Virus record (IMG/VR): IMGVR_UViG_3300032046_000049
Location: 1 to 46,970 of that record
DNA length: 46,970 bases
Direction: 5' to 3' (one strand)
Origin: a virus
Below, piece after piece: positions 17,225-25,928 of the stretch (positions within the stretch are counted from its first letter, which is position 1; each line of letters opens with the position of its first letter). The notes under the pieces were generated by a model. The model worked only from the letters and a program-made list of their open reading frames with translations, was not told where the DNA came from and searched no databases. The position numbers and the translations under genes are program-made.

Positions 17225-18484
17225 TTATTTCTTGATTCTTTTTTTAGCAGGTCCAACCAGGTTAGAGTTAGATGGAAATGGAGAATCCGAAGGTCCACCA
17301 GCCATCATAGGATCATCTTCATCAGTTGTTGGATCATTAGTAGGTTCCAGCTCAGATAGTTTTACATTAAATCTTTTTGCTGGATGTTTTTGTGTTTGTG
17401 GTTTATAGAGTCCAACAACTGCATCAGTATAGAAACCACGAGATTGACGAATTTCAACATTCTCTAATTCCTCTACCATATATGGACCAGTTTTAACACC
17501 AGTCTTTGGATCAATCCAATAAACGCCATCACCCTCTTCAACTTTTTGATAAAATTGTAATCTTTTTAGTGGAATGCTTAGTTCATCATTATCTTCTTCA
17601 CCCTTTTTAAAAGGGTCTTCACTGGTATCCTGAACTATGAATCCAACAGGGTTTACAGAAGTGAGCTTTTTGGCGTCCATTTCTGCTTCTTCTCTAGAAT
17701 CATAATATTTGCCAGGTTCAACTCCAGCTTTTTGACAAGCTGGTCCAGTGTATGGTGAAGTAGAGAGTCGTGAAGCCTTTACAATATAATACTTTACATC
17801 ATTAGGGATTTCTGATTCATTCAGACTTTTTTTTTTGATCTCTTCCAAAACCAACTTCTTAACAAGAAGTCTAAATTCCTTTAGAGACATTGATTTGTGT
17901 TCAACAGATTCCCAAGCAGCACGGACACCAGTTCTTTCATCCGGTTTTGCTTGTCTACGTTGTTTCTCTAGTTCGGCCTGATTATAGGAATCTTGGTCAC
18001 CCTGAGTCCATTCCCCATTATCCCCTGAGCCCCGCTGGCCTCGTGGTGCACCGCCAACGACACGTTGGTTATATTTAACTTTATTAATTCTCTCTTGTTC
18101 TTTTCGTTTGTATTCTGGGGAATTCAGACGGTCTTGTTCTCGGCGTTCAGCCTCTTGTCTAGCCTCCCGTGATCTCTGATATTCTTTCTGTTCAGCCGCT
18201 CGCTCATCGTTGAATTGTTGAGTGCTTGCTTGTTGTTCCGCCTGTCGTTGCTTCCATGCGGCCAGCTTTGCAGCCTGTTGTCTTTTTTCTTTATTAAGTT
18301 GTTTCTTGGAAGTAGTAGCCCAATGTGCTGCGTTAACAACAGAATCAGCAACACCCTTTCCAAAGTTTGAGATTGTCTTTCCAAAGCCAGCCTCTTCCAT
18401 CGCCGCTTCTTCTTCTTTTACAATTTCTTTAGTCACTTCTTCGACTAAACCCTTAAATTCTTTTAATGTTAGTTTTATTGTCAT
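17225..18484 (-). CDS. Unknown virion-region protein with two helical tag motifs
   Basis: The 419-residue product starts best at ATG 18484, just after the sheath stop. It begins with the recurrent amphipathic tag (LKEFKGLVEEVTKEIVKEE), has a Gln/Arg/Glu-rich, probably coiled region at about 60-200, and then a second tag copy (MSLKEFRLLVKKLVLEEIKK) near residue 217, followed by a folded-looking domain (YYIVKASRLSTSPYTGPACQ, GVYWIDPKTGVKTGPYMVEE). The middle has locally higher GC and CGT-rich codons. The second tag begins with Met, so a shorter product is conceivable, though its upstream ribosome site is weak. No known family is recognised; its position between sheath and tube suggests a tail- or capsid-associated role. 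Confidence 0.6.
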   Translation of the reverse strand: MTIKLTLKEFKGLVEEVTKEIVKEEEAAMEEAGFGKTISNFGKGVADSVVNAAHWATTSKKQLNKEKRQQAAKLAAWKQRQAEQQASTQQFNDERAAEQKEYQRSREARQEAERREQDRLNSPEYKRKEQERINKVKYNQRVVGGAPRGQRGSGDNGEWTQGDQDSYNQAELEKQRRQAKPDERTGVRAAWESVEHKSMSLKEFRLLVKKLVLEEIKKKSLNESEIPNDVKYYIVKASRLSTSPYTGPACQKAGVEPGKYYDSREEAEMDAKKLTSVNPVGFIVQDTSEDPFKKGEEDNDELSIPLKRLQFYQKVEEGDGVYWIDPKTGVKTGPYMVEELENVEIRQSRGFYTDAVVGLYKPQTQKHPAKRFNVKLSELEPTNDPTTDEDDPMMAGGPSDSPFPSNSNLVGPAKKRIKK

Positions 18485-18489
18485 AGCTA

Positions 18490-21459
18490 TCAACCACCTG
18501 CGCCTTGGTTAGTGACCACGAAATCAACAGATAGTTGTTCCAAGGTCTTTGTTGGAGTAAGGAAAATCTTTCCTCTGATTATTCTGTTTTCTACATCTGC
18601 TTGGGTTGTTGTAGAAGTATCGATTACTACCAAGAACTTCTCTACACCCTTTTGATCTTGAATCTTCTTCAGGATTGGGTTTACCAATTGTGAGAATCTA
18701 GCAAGAGTTTCTGCACGATTTGGCTCAAATAACATTCTGTTTGCTACTGACTTAACTTTTCTACGTACATCGATCAATAGTCTTCTTACGTTTACACGGT
18801 CAAGAGAACTCTCAGTTGCCTGTAGTGTCTTCTGTCCCCAGATTACGTTACCTTCACTACCCGCAAATGAAACGATTGGGTTAATGTCAAACTCTTGTAG
18901 AGTGTCCATATTGTCTCTTGACAATACAACAGCTGCTCGTTCAGTTGTTTCTAGTGCGCCTCGGGTGAAGCCTGCTGGAGCGTTCCATGGGAAGCCTACA
19001 GCATCATTCTTAGAGAAGGCACCAAGTACAGCTACAGATGGTGGAACAATTCTTGTTTGACCAGTGAAGCTATCTGTTAGAACAACGTCTGGGAAGTAAA
19101 CAGCACCGAAAGAACTGTTGATTCCTCTGTTGTAGAAGTTGTTGGCAGTGTTGGTTACACTTACTACCTGAGCACTTGCAGAAACCAAGATGTTTGTGGT
19201 ATCATATTGTTCAAGATCCATGATATACATAGCATCGAATCTTTCTTCGGTTGCTTGTAGAGCACGATCTGTGATGATTGAATGTCTAATGCCTGGTGTT
19301 ACTAGAAGTTGAATGTCTACTTCAGTAGTATCACTTAGGATAGTGATTGCCTTATCAAAGGCAGATACTGTTGGACCTTGTGTTATACCACGATTTACGT
19401 TGTTAATTTCTTCGACTATACAGTTGTTAGACATGTTTGTTTGTTCTCTGTCAAACACGTTTGAACCGTCATAACCACCAAACATAAAGAATGAGAACTT
19501 AGCAACATTTCTGATGCTGGAGTTAGTCAAATCACTGACTGCTAGAGATCTGCTGTAAGCAGTTGTAGCAATAGCTCCATTTCTTACATAAACCCATTCT
19601 TGGATGTTTTGTGTATCAATGTCTCCATTTGCCTTAAGAGCAACCTTTACGCTATCAAGACTAAACTTGTTGAAGTTGAATCTATCAGCATCCAAGATGC
19701 CATTAGCAGCAGTATCAGCTACACCATGATTATCAACAACAACAAAGTTTTGATAGTCTGTTTGGAAATCTGGGTAGTATTTGTTGAATGAAGAAACGTT
19801 TGTGCTAACAATGTCACTGGAATTTGGTTCAGCAAGACTTGTTCTTTCTTCAAAATGAGTTCCCCAGTAAAGACCCTTATCTGAAGTCTTGTTTGTTGAA
19901 CTTCCCTTGGAGATATTCTCTCTGAAAGGAACTGGAAGTTGTACCAAATCATAGAATGGATTTGTCTTAGAAAGATATACTGAGTCTGTGAATGATGGCA
20001 TTGGTGCGGAACCAGATGTCATGATATGTGGAGCGCCTCTGAAACCAAATGGAACTGCACTTGGGTCTATCTCACCATTTGAAACAATTTCGCTAACTTC
20101 AACACGAATATAACGTGATTTGTTTGGGAAGTTTCCTTCGGTGATAAGCTTCTGAGAACCGATTGATGCATCGAAGTTAAAGAAGGTGTTAAAATCACCG
20201 ATAACTCTTGCAACATAGTTTGGAGAGTTTGGATTAAGGCTTAATCCTCTGTATGCCTCTAGAACCTTTTGGCTCTTATCTGTATCAGTGAAATCTCTTA
20301 CAACAAGATCAAACTTGCTGTATGGATCTGCATCTGTACCTGGAACAATGCTCTCAATTGAGAACTTCATTTTATCATTTGACCAAGCGCCATCAGTTAG
20401 AGCAAAGATTCTGAATAGATTTTGTTCAGTGCCACCGAATTTTTGTGAAGTGATCCAAGAAGTTCTTGCGGTTTGGTATCTGTCTTCAAAGTTTTCATAA
20501 CTTGGAACAGTTGTTGAGCCAGAGTTTCTTGTAAGAGAAGAATGGACCAAGAATGCAATCTCTTCAGAGTATAGAGCACCATTGACTGCTCCAGCACCAT
20601 AAGCTGCATTAACAACAGATGAACCTGTTGGTACTGCAAGGGTTGGATAAACTTTCCAATCAGAGTATAGATAATGACCAGCTTCTTCAATCTTATATGG
20701 ATTTGTGTTTAGAACATTTCCGATATAGTTTTTAGCAGTTGGATCAAATGATGCAGTAATAGCACTTGAGTATGAAGGATCAGTGTTGCTAAATCCGTTT
20801 AGGAGCAATACTACTTCTTGTCTACTATCTTTAAGATTGATAGAGCCAGTAAGAGAACCATTCGCACCGGCAGCAGTACCAGTTACTGAAGGAGTGTTTG
20901 TGCCTGGTCGGCTGCTAGACAAAGTAATATAGACACCTGATGGAGCCATTAAGATGCCACGAATGACTGGCACACCCTCTGATGGTTTGTTAACATCAGA
21001 GAACATTGTGCCGAGTTCCTTCATGTAACAACCAAGGAAGAAGGTTCTACCTTCTTCGCCACCAGAATAAGCATAAGAGTTGTTTCCAAAGGCACCACCT
21101 GGACGTTGTGGTAGTCTTTGACCAGCAACGAAACCAGCATTAGCAACACGGCCAGCGTTAGTTCCGCTGGTTTCTCTTTTCTTACCAGAACCTGCACCAA
21201 GGACTCTTAGGAATGTAAGACTTGGAGCATTTCTTAACCATTCTATTGAAGCTAATGGACCATTTGCCATTTCATCTGATGGTGCACCGAAATCTACAAC
21301 ATAATCTTGTCCGGTAGCAACAGTTGTTGGTACAAATGCTGGTCCCTTTACAGATGTTCCTATTACACCAGCTGGAATTCCTGTTGGTTGAATAGAAGTT
21401 GGTCCAGTACGGTTTATTACTCTCGCCGAGACTCCTGCGCTCTTAAAACTTTGTGCCAT
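18490..21459 (-). CDS. Contractile tail sheath protein, second copy
   Basis: 989 residues. The N-terminus GIPAGVIGTSVKGPAFVPTT and the C-terminal block VNPILKKIQDQKGVEKFLVV ... GKIFLTPTKTLEQLSVDFVV are sheath signatures (gp18 family). The region around 780-900 (PSVAVLGAFSKNDAVGFPWN, APAGFTRG) is also typical. It is a paralogue of the protein encoded just upstream (21534-24599), sharing the order and many residues at both ends while the middle has diverged. At about 1000 residues both exceed T4 gp18 (659), implying inserted outer domains. AAGG precedes ATG at 21459. Confidence 0.92.
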   Translation of the reverse strand: MAQSFKSAGVSARVINRTGPTSIQPTGIPAGVIGTSVKGPAFVPTTVATGQDYVVDFGAPSDEMANGPLASIEWLRNAPSLTFLRVLGAGSGKKRETSGTNAGRVANAGFVAGQRLPQRPGGAFGNNSYAYSGGEEGRTFFLGCYMKELGTMFSDVNKPSEGVPVIRGILMAPSGVYITLSSSRPGTNTPSVTGTAAGANGSLTGSINLKDSRQEVVLLLNGFSNTDPSYSSAITASFDPTAKNYIGNVLNTNPYKIEEAGHYLYSDWKVYPTLAVPTGSSVVNAAYGAGAVNGALYSEEIAFLVHSSLTRNSGSTTVPSYENFEDRYQTARTSWITSQKFGGTEQNLFRIFALTDGAWSNDKMKFSIESIVPGTDADPYSKFDLVVRDFTDTDKSQKVLEAYRGLSLNPNSPNYVARVIGDFNTFFNFDASIGSQKLITEGNFPNKSRYIRVEVSEIVSNGEIDPSAVPFGFRGAPHIMTSGSAPMPSFTDSVYLSKTNPFYDLVQLPVPFRENISKGSSTNKTSDKGLYWGTHFEERTSLAEPNSSDIVSTNVSSFNKYYPDFQTDYQNFVVVDNHGVADTAANGILDADRFNFNKFSLDSVKVALKANGDIDTQNIQEWVYVRNGAIATTAYSRSLAVSDLTNSSIRNVAKFSFFMFGGYDGSNVFDREQTNMSNNCIVEEINNVNRGITQGPTVSAFDKAITILSDTTEVDIQLLVTPGIRHSIITDRALQATEERFDAMYIMDLEQYDTTNILVSASAQVVSVTNTANNFYNRGINSSFGAVYFPDVVLTDSFTGQTRIVPPSVAVLGAFSKNDAVGFPWNAPAGFTRGALETTERAAVVLSRDNMDTLQEFDINPIVSFAGSEGNVIWGQKTLQATESSLDRVNVRRLLIDVRRKVKSVANRMLFEPNRAETLARFSQLVNPILKKIQDQKGVEKFLVVIDTSTTTQADVENRIIRGKIFLTPTKTLEQLSVDFVVTNQGAGG

Positions 21460-21533
21460 GTTGTGTTACCTTAATGTTGTCTAAAATTAACTATTTTAAT
21501 CTATGGAAATGTGAGTTGGAATTAAGATGTTTT

Positions 21534-24500
21534 TCAGCTGAAGCTGACACCACTTCTTGTAATGATAAAATCTATTGCTATAAATTCTACTGCTCTTGTT
21601 GGCTTAAGAATAATTCGGCAATTCATCTTATGATTATTTACATCTGTATCGGTGTTATTTGAACTGTCACAAGTTACCTTGAAGAACTCGACGCCCTTTC
21701 TAAGTTGAACTGTGCTCAGTATTGGGTTAATTTGATTTACAAGTTGCTCTCTAAGAGCTGGAGTGATGTTCTCCCAAATAATTCTGTTACCAACGTCAAT
21801 TACTTGACGCTTAACATCATTCAACATTCTTACTACGTTTACACTTCCAAGGGCTGAACCAGCTTGCTCAAGAGTGTTCTGTGAGAAGATTACGTAACCT
21901 TCATTTGGGAATTTGATGATTGGATTGATGTGTACGGAATATAGACGTTCACGTTCTGGCTGACTTACTCTTGTAGTAGTCAAAGTAACGAAGTCTAGGG
22001 ATGCACGGTTAAATCCTGCTGGAGCAAACCATGGGAAAGAAACCTTGTCATTGAAACTTAGAGCAGAGACTACAGCAACTGATGCTGGGACTGTTACTCT
22101 TCTGTTATTGACAGTATCGTCCATTGTAATGTCTGGGAAGTATGAGCCACAATATTCGTTATTCAAAGCTCTGCTTTCATGATTGTCCGCAGTCTTGTTT
22201 GGATCTGTGTATACTCCAGTTTGTCCGTCAAAGATTCTCTCACCATTTGCATCATAGTATGGAACGTCCATAGCATAATATGCAAGAGCAAAGTCTTTTA
22301 TCTTGTCAGCAAAATAATCTGTGACAAGTGGTTCTCTTTGTCCTGGTACTGCCAAAACGTTGATGTTTGAAGCAATTGGATCTGTGATAATGTCTGCTGC
22401 TGCACGGTATGAGTTAATTGTGTTGTTTGTTACGCCCAAACCATTTTGGTTATATGCAAAGCCTGGAGAAACGAATGAACCATTTACGTTACCGTAGATT
22501 CCATCAGTTCTTGCATCTGTTGAAGAAGCTCTGTCATTCATGACTGCTGCGTTCTTATCCAAGATGTTTACACCATCAAAACCACCTTGTAAAATGGTTG
22601 TGAATTTAGCATATTGACTAAAGGCATTGAATACTGCTGCACTAGAACCATTGTTCAACAATGAAGCAAGGGTAACTCTTTCGGTTGATGTAACAGAGTC
22701 AACGATGTTGTAGTTAGAAACGTCTGGCTTACCATTTCTGATATAGGCTGCTTCCTTCATGTGAATATCAGATGAAGAAGTTAGATCAGACAAGCTTCCG
22801 TTACCAAGAGCAACACGAGCAAGTGTGAACTTATGATTATGTAAGGTGTCCTTGTTTGAAGAACCAGTTACAACCGCATCAAGTTGACTGATACCAGAGA
22901 ACTTAGTATAAGCCAAAGCCAAACTGTTTTGTTCGTTAAATGGATTTGGGTTAAGGATGTTCTTGTTTCTTTCAAGCTTAACACCCCAGTAATATCTTGC
23001 ATCAACAATCTCAAAGCCACCTGGAGCGCCTTGTAGTTTACCAGCGTCAGTAGATACAGCTCCTCTTGTTACCTTGAATCTGAAAGGCATTGGAGGGACT
23101 ACAGAGGCCAAGATATGACCACTTGCTGCGCCAGTGCTAGCTGCAAGTCTAGAGATTGCACTAAAGCCAGTTGAACCAGAGTTATCTTGTAGTCTTGAGT
23201 TTGTGCTAAGAACTTCAAATCCTCTGTGACCGAATGGTACAGACTCTTCTGGGATCAATTTCTTCTCTACTGCTTCATTCATTACAACACGAATATATTT
23301 TGACTTGTTTTGGAACTTGCCTTCAACAATCAATCTTCTATCCGCTAGGTCTTCTGAATCGAAGTTAAAGTATGCTTTTCTATCTCCAACAACTTTACCG
23401 ATGTAACTATCAGATTCTGGATCTAAGGTTAGGTTGTTAAATTGTTCTAGAATCTTTGGGCTTGTATCAACGTCATCAAAGGCTCTTACAGCCAAATTGA
23501 ATGTTGCATACTTGTAGCGTGGGTTTGCAGACTTCTTAATGTTTAGAATCGAAACCTTTACTTTACTGTTTGGATAAACACCATCATCAACTGATTCAAT
23601 ATGGAATAGATCATATTCTGCCTTACCAAATGGTTGGCTGATGAAAGATGGAGTCTTAGCAGTCTTATATCTTGTATCAAAACGACCAAAAGTGTTTAGG
23701 AATGGAAGGCTAGTGTCACCAGAGGTTGTACTTGTGTTTGCAGAACCTGAAGCAATAACAACGCTATCTGTACCAACATTTACTTTAGCCATTTCCGCAT
23801 CAACAGCATAATCAGCATAAACAACGTGTTTCTCTGTTGAGAACTTCTCTGGGTCTGTGTTTAGAATCTTTGTAAAGTAGTTTGCGTCAGAAGGATCTAG
23901 TGAAGCAGTAAGAATTCTGATTCCAGACTTACCTTCAGAAGATGCATAGCTGCTACCATCAGAGCTTGAGATAACAAGTTTGAAATAACGGCTTGTTGGA
24001 TCAACAGTAGCAGCGTCATCAATTGTTGTAGCCCAGTTTTCATTGTAGCTTAGAACTTGTAGTCTTGTTCCGTTAGATGCAAAGATTACACCTCTTACAA
24101 GGAATGATTCTAGAGAACTTGTTACAAACACGCTATCGTTGTTTGTGAAACCTAGTTGTGAATAAGCTTCAGAACCAGTTACAGTATGTCTAGCCAATAG
24201 GAATTGAACAGCACCTTGAGCACCGCCATGGGCAGCACTATCTGGAACTAGGGATGCACTGATTTTGAAACCAGCATTCTTTACAACACCCTGTTGACGA
24301 GTAGCATCCATATCAGCAGCAGTGGTATTACCACCAGCGCCAAGAACTCTTACGAAGGTTAATCCGTTTTTGTTTGCTAAATGTTTATCCGCAGCATATG
24401 GAGCGACGAATCTTGGATTTAAATCACCAAATTTTGTTACGAAATCTGCAAATGAACCAACTGTACGTGGTACGAATGCTGGGCCTCTCTCTGATGTACC

Positions 24501-24599
24501 AACCAAACCTGCAGGAATACCTACTGGTTCTTGTGTTTGTTGTGATAAATCAATTTCTCTGTCAAAATACGCTGGGAAGTTAAATACTGGAGAAGTCAT
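21534..24599 (-). CDS. Contractile tail sheath protein, first copy
   Basis: 1021 residues. Signatures match the sheath family: GIPAGLVGTSERGPAFVPRT near the N-terminus, PASVAVVSALSFNDKVSFPW and FAPAGFNRASLDFV in the core, and INPILSTVQLRKGVEFFKVT ... CRIILKPTRAVEFIAIDFII at the end. It surrounds the tube as hexameric rings and contracts on infection. GAGG lies upstream of ATG at 24599, and a candidate promoter motif (24646-24654) is 46 bases before the start. It is the first of two tandem paralogues; which is the main sheath cannot be told from sequence. Confidence 0.92.
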   Translation of the reverse strand: MTSPVFNFPAYFDREIDLSQQTQEPVGIPAGLVGTSERGPAFVPRTVGSFADFVTKFGDLNPRFVAPYAADKHLANKNGLTFVRVLGAGGNTTAADMDATRQQGVVKNAGFKISASLVPDSAAHGGAQGAVQFLLARHTVTGSEAYSQLGFTNNDSVFVTSSLESFLVRGVIFASNGTRLQVLSYNENWATTIDDAATVDPTSRYFKLVISSSDGSSYASSEGKSGIRILTASLDPSDANYFTKILNTDPEKFSTEKHVVYADYAVDAEMAKVNVGTDSVVIASGSANTSTTSGDTSLPFLNTFGRFDTRYKTAKTPSFISQPFGKAEYDLFHIESVDDGVYPNSKVKVSILNIKKSANPRYKYATFNLAVRAFDDVDTSPKILEQFNNLTLDPESDSYIGKVVGDRKAYFNFDSEDLADRRLIVEGKFQNKSKYIRVVMNEAVEKKLIPEESVPFGHRGFEVLSTNSRLQDNSGSTGFSAISRLAASTGAASGHILASVVPPMPFRFKVTRGAVSTDAGKLQGAPGGFEIVDARYYWGVKLERNKNILNPNPFNEQNSLALAYTKFSGISQLDAVVTGSSNKDTLHNHKFTLARVALGNGSLSDLTSSSDIHMKEAAYIRNGKPDVSNYNIVDSVTSTERVTLASLLNNGSSAAVFNAFSQYAKFTTILQGGFDGVNILDKNAAVMNDRASSTDARTDGIYGNVNGSFVSPGFAYNQNGLGVTNNTINSYRAAADIITDPIASNINVLAVPGQREPLVTDYFADKIKDFALAYYAMDVPYYDANGERIFDGQTGVYTDPNKTADNHESRALNNEYCGSYFPDITMDDTVNNRRVTVPASVAVVSALSFNDKVSFPWFAPAGFNRASLDFVTLTTTRVSQPERERLYSVHINPIIKFPNEGYVIFSQNTLEQAGSALGSVNVVRMLNDVKRQVIDVGNRIIWENITPALREQLVNQINPILSTVQLRKGVEFFKVTCDSSNNTDTDVNNHKMNCRIILKPTRAVEFIAIDFIITRSGVSFS

Positions 24600-24645
24600 T
24601 TTTGTCCTCTTAGTTCTACGGAACGGTTATATATATGCTCTAATC

Positions 24646-24654
24646 TAAATAGTT
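24646..24654 (-). promoter_or_regulatory. Candidate late promoter motif AACTATTTA
   Basis: AACTATTTA on the minus strand, 46 bases before the first sheath start, one of several copies of this nonamer in gaps before late genes. No canonical -35 box is seen. It may be a phage late promoter core, by comparison with the AT-rich T4 late element. Confidence 0.35.
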
Positions 24655-24691
24655 GACAATTTATTGAAAATCATCGCATTGCAACAAACTG

Positions 24692-25900
24692 TCATTTATT
24701 TAGGGAATCTATATATTCCCTCAAAAGACTTTGGTCTTCCACATAAAAAACTGTCTCTCCCTTTTTTTGATTTGACTCTAAAATAGACACGGTTTTTGAA
24801 ACATATTTTTTTGTTTTTGGATCCCAGACTTTCTTTGTAGAAGAATATTTTTGATTTGTTGTTGGTCTCTGTTTGGTCTGAGGATCTATCTCTGTATCAG
24901 ACAAAATAAATTTGTCCTGGTTCTTTGTCACTTCCTGTAAATGCTTTTTTGTGATCATCTCCCCATTTGGAAATGAATCAAACACAATGTTTGGAGAAGA
25001 TATCCATCTTCTGACTGGAACCTTGTTTGTCTCATGATTTGGTGCTAAGATAAAACCCTTGACGTTTACGGTAAAGGAATATCTCACTATTCTCTTATCT
25101 TCAGTAAACTCTTCAAAGTTTTCTTGGCTGCCAAAGTTTTCATCTGTATAAGACATAAACCAATAACCCTTTTCAGTTCCAAGTTTATGTCCTCTTACTT
25201 GTGGTAAGAATGAAGAGATATATGTTTCTATCAGATAGTTCATATGTTGAACATATTTGGTCCAAAAAACAACTTCATATGTTGCAGTAAAGAATTGTGG
25301 TTGTGGTATGGTTATAAACTCCCAAATATTATTACTCAATTGTGGAGATAGTAAACCCCCGTTGACTATATCAACATTCTTACCTTCTTCGCCAGTAGTT
25401 CTTCTAGTATCACCAAGATCCATGTTTTTCATAGCCTCCTTGTTGATAAAGTTTTGGTAATCTCTGTCTTCTTCTGCCAAACGACGTTTAATGGTAATGG
25501 TGCCAGTAAACTGATTCATACCACGACCAGTAATATCCTGATCTGTCTGTGTGACAGCAGTTCTTCTAACAGAGATTGCTGGTAACATCAAAGTATTGTT
25601 TTTATCTCTTGGTGGGCGTAGACGTTTTGTTAACGCAAACCTTTCACCAGTAGCAAATATAACGAATGGTTTCTTAATAGAAATGTTTTTGTTTGCAGAG
25701 GCTACGTTTCTTATAGTAAACCCAATGTCTTTGTCAAACAAGTTAAACAAAGCAATATCAGAATCTGATATGCCACAAGGAGGAATGGTAAACTCATCAG
25801 AGGTATCATCACCCTCATATCCTGAATCTAAATGTGATTCAGGATTCTTTGGATCTCTTTCTATTGTCTGACGAGTAACATTTTTTGATCTATTAACCAT
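24692..25900 (-). CDS. Tail completion / sheath stabiliser-like protein (gp15 type)
   Basis: A 402-residue protein with a polar N-terminus and a beta-rich core. The segment QPQFFTATYEVVFWTKYVQH, MNYLIETYISSFLPQV and GYWFMSYTDENFGSQENFEE, then RIVRYSFTVNVKGFIL, has the order seen in tail terminator proteins of the T4 gp15 type: strands, a helix contacting neighbours, then strands. Those proteins cap the tail and join it to the neck. Its place just before the sheath genes and after the neck genes fits. A weaker copy of the AACTATTTA motif (AACTATCTA, 25910-25918) lies before the start but very close to it. The family call is by pattern and position. Confidence 0.5.
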   Translation of the reverse strand: MVNRSKNVTRQTIERDPKNPESHLDSGYEGDDTSDEFTIPPCGISDSDIALFNLFDKDIGFTIRNVASANKNISIKKPFVIFATGERFALTKRLRPPRDKNNTLMLPAISVRRTAVTQTDQDITGRGMNQFTGTITIKRRLAEEDRDYQNFINKEAMKNMDLGDTRRTTGEEGKNVDIVNGGLLSPQLSNNIWEFITIPQPQFFTATYEVVFWTKYVQHMNYLIETYISSFLPQVRGHKLGTEKGYWFMSYTDENFGSQENFEEFTEDKRIVRYSFTVNVKGFILAPNHETNKVPVRRWISSPNIVFDSFPNGEMITKKHLQEVTKNQDKFILSDTEIDPQTKQRPTTNQKYSSTKKVWDPKTKKYVSKTVSILESNQKKGETVFYVEDQSLLREYIDSLNK

Positions 25901-25928
25901 AATACTAATTAGATAGTTATACGGTTAG

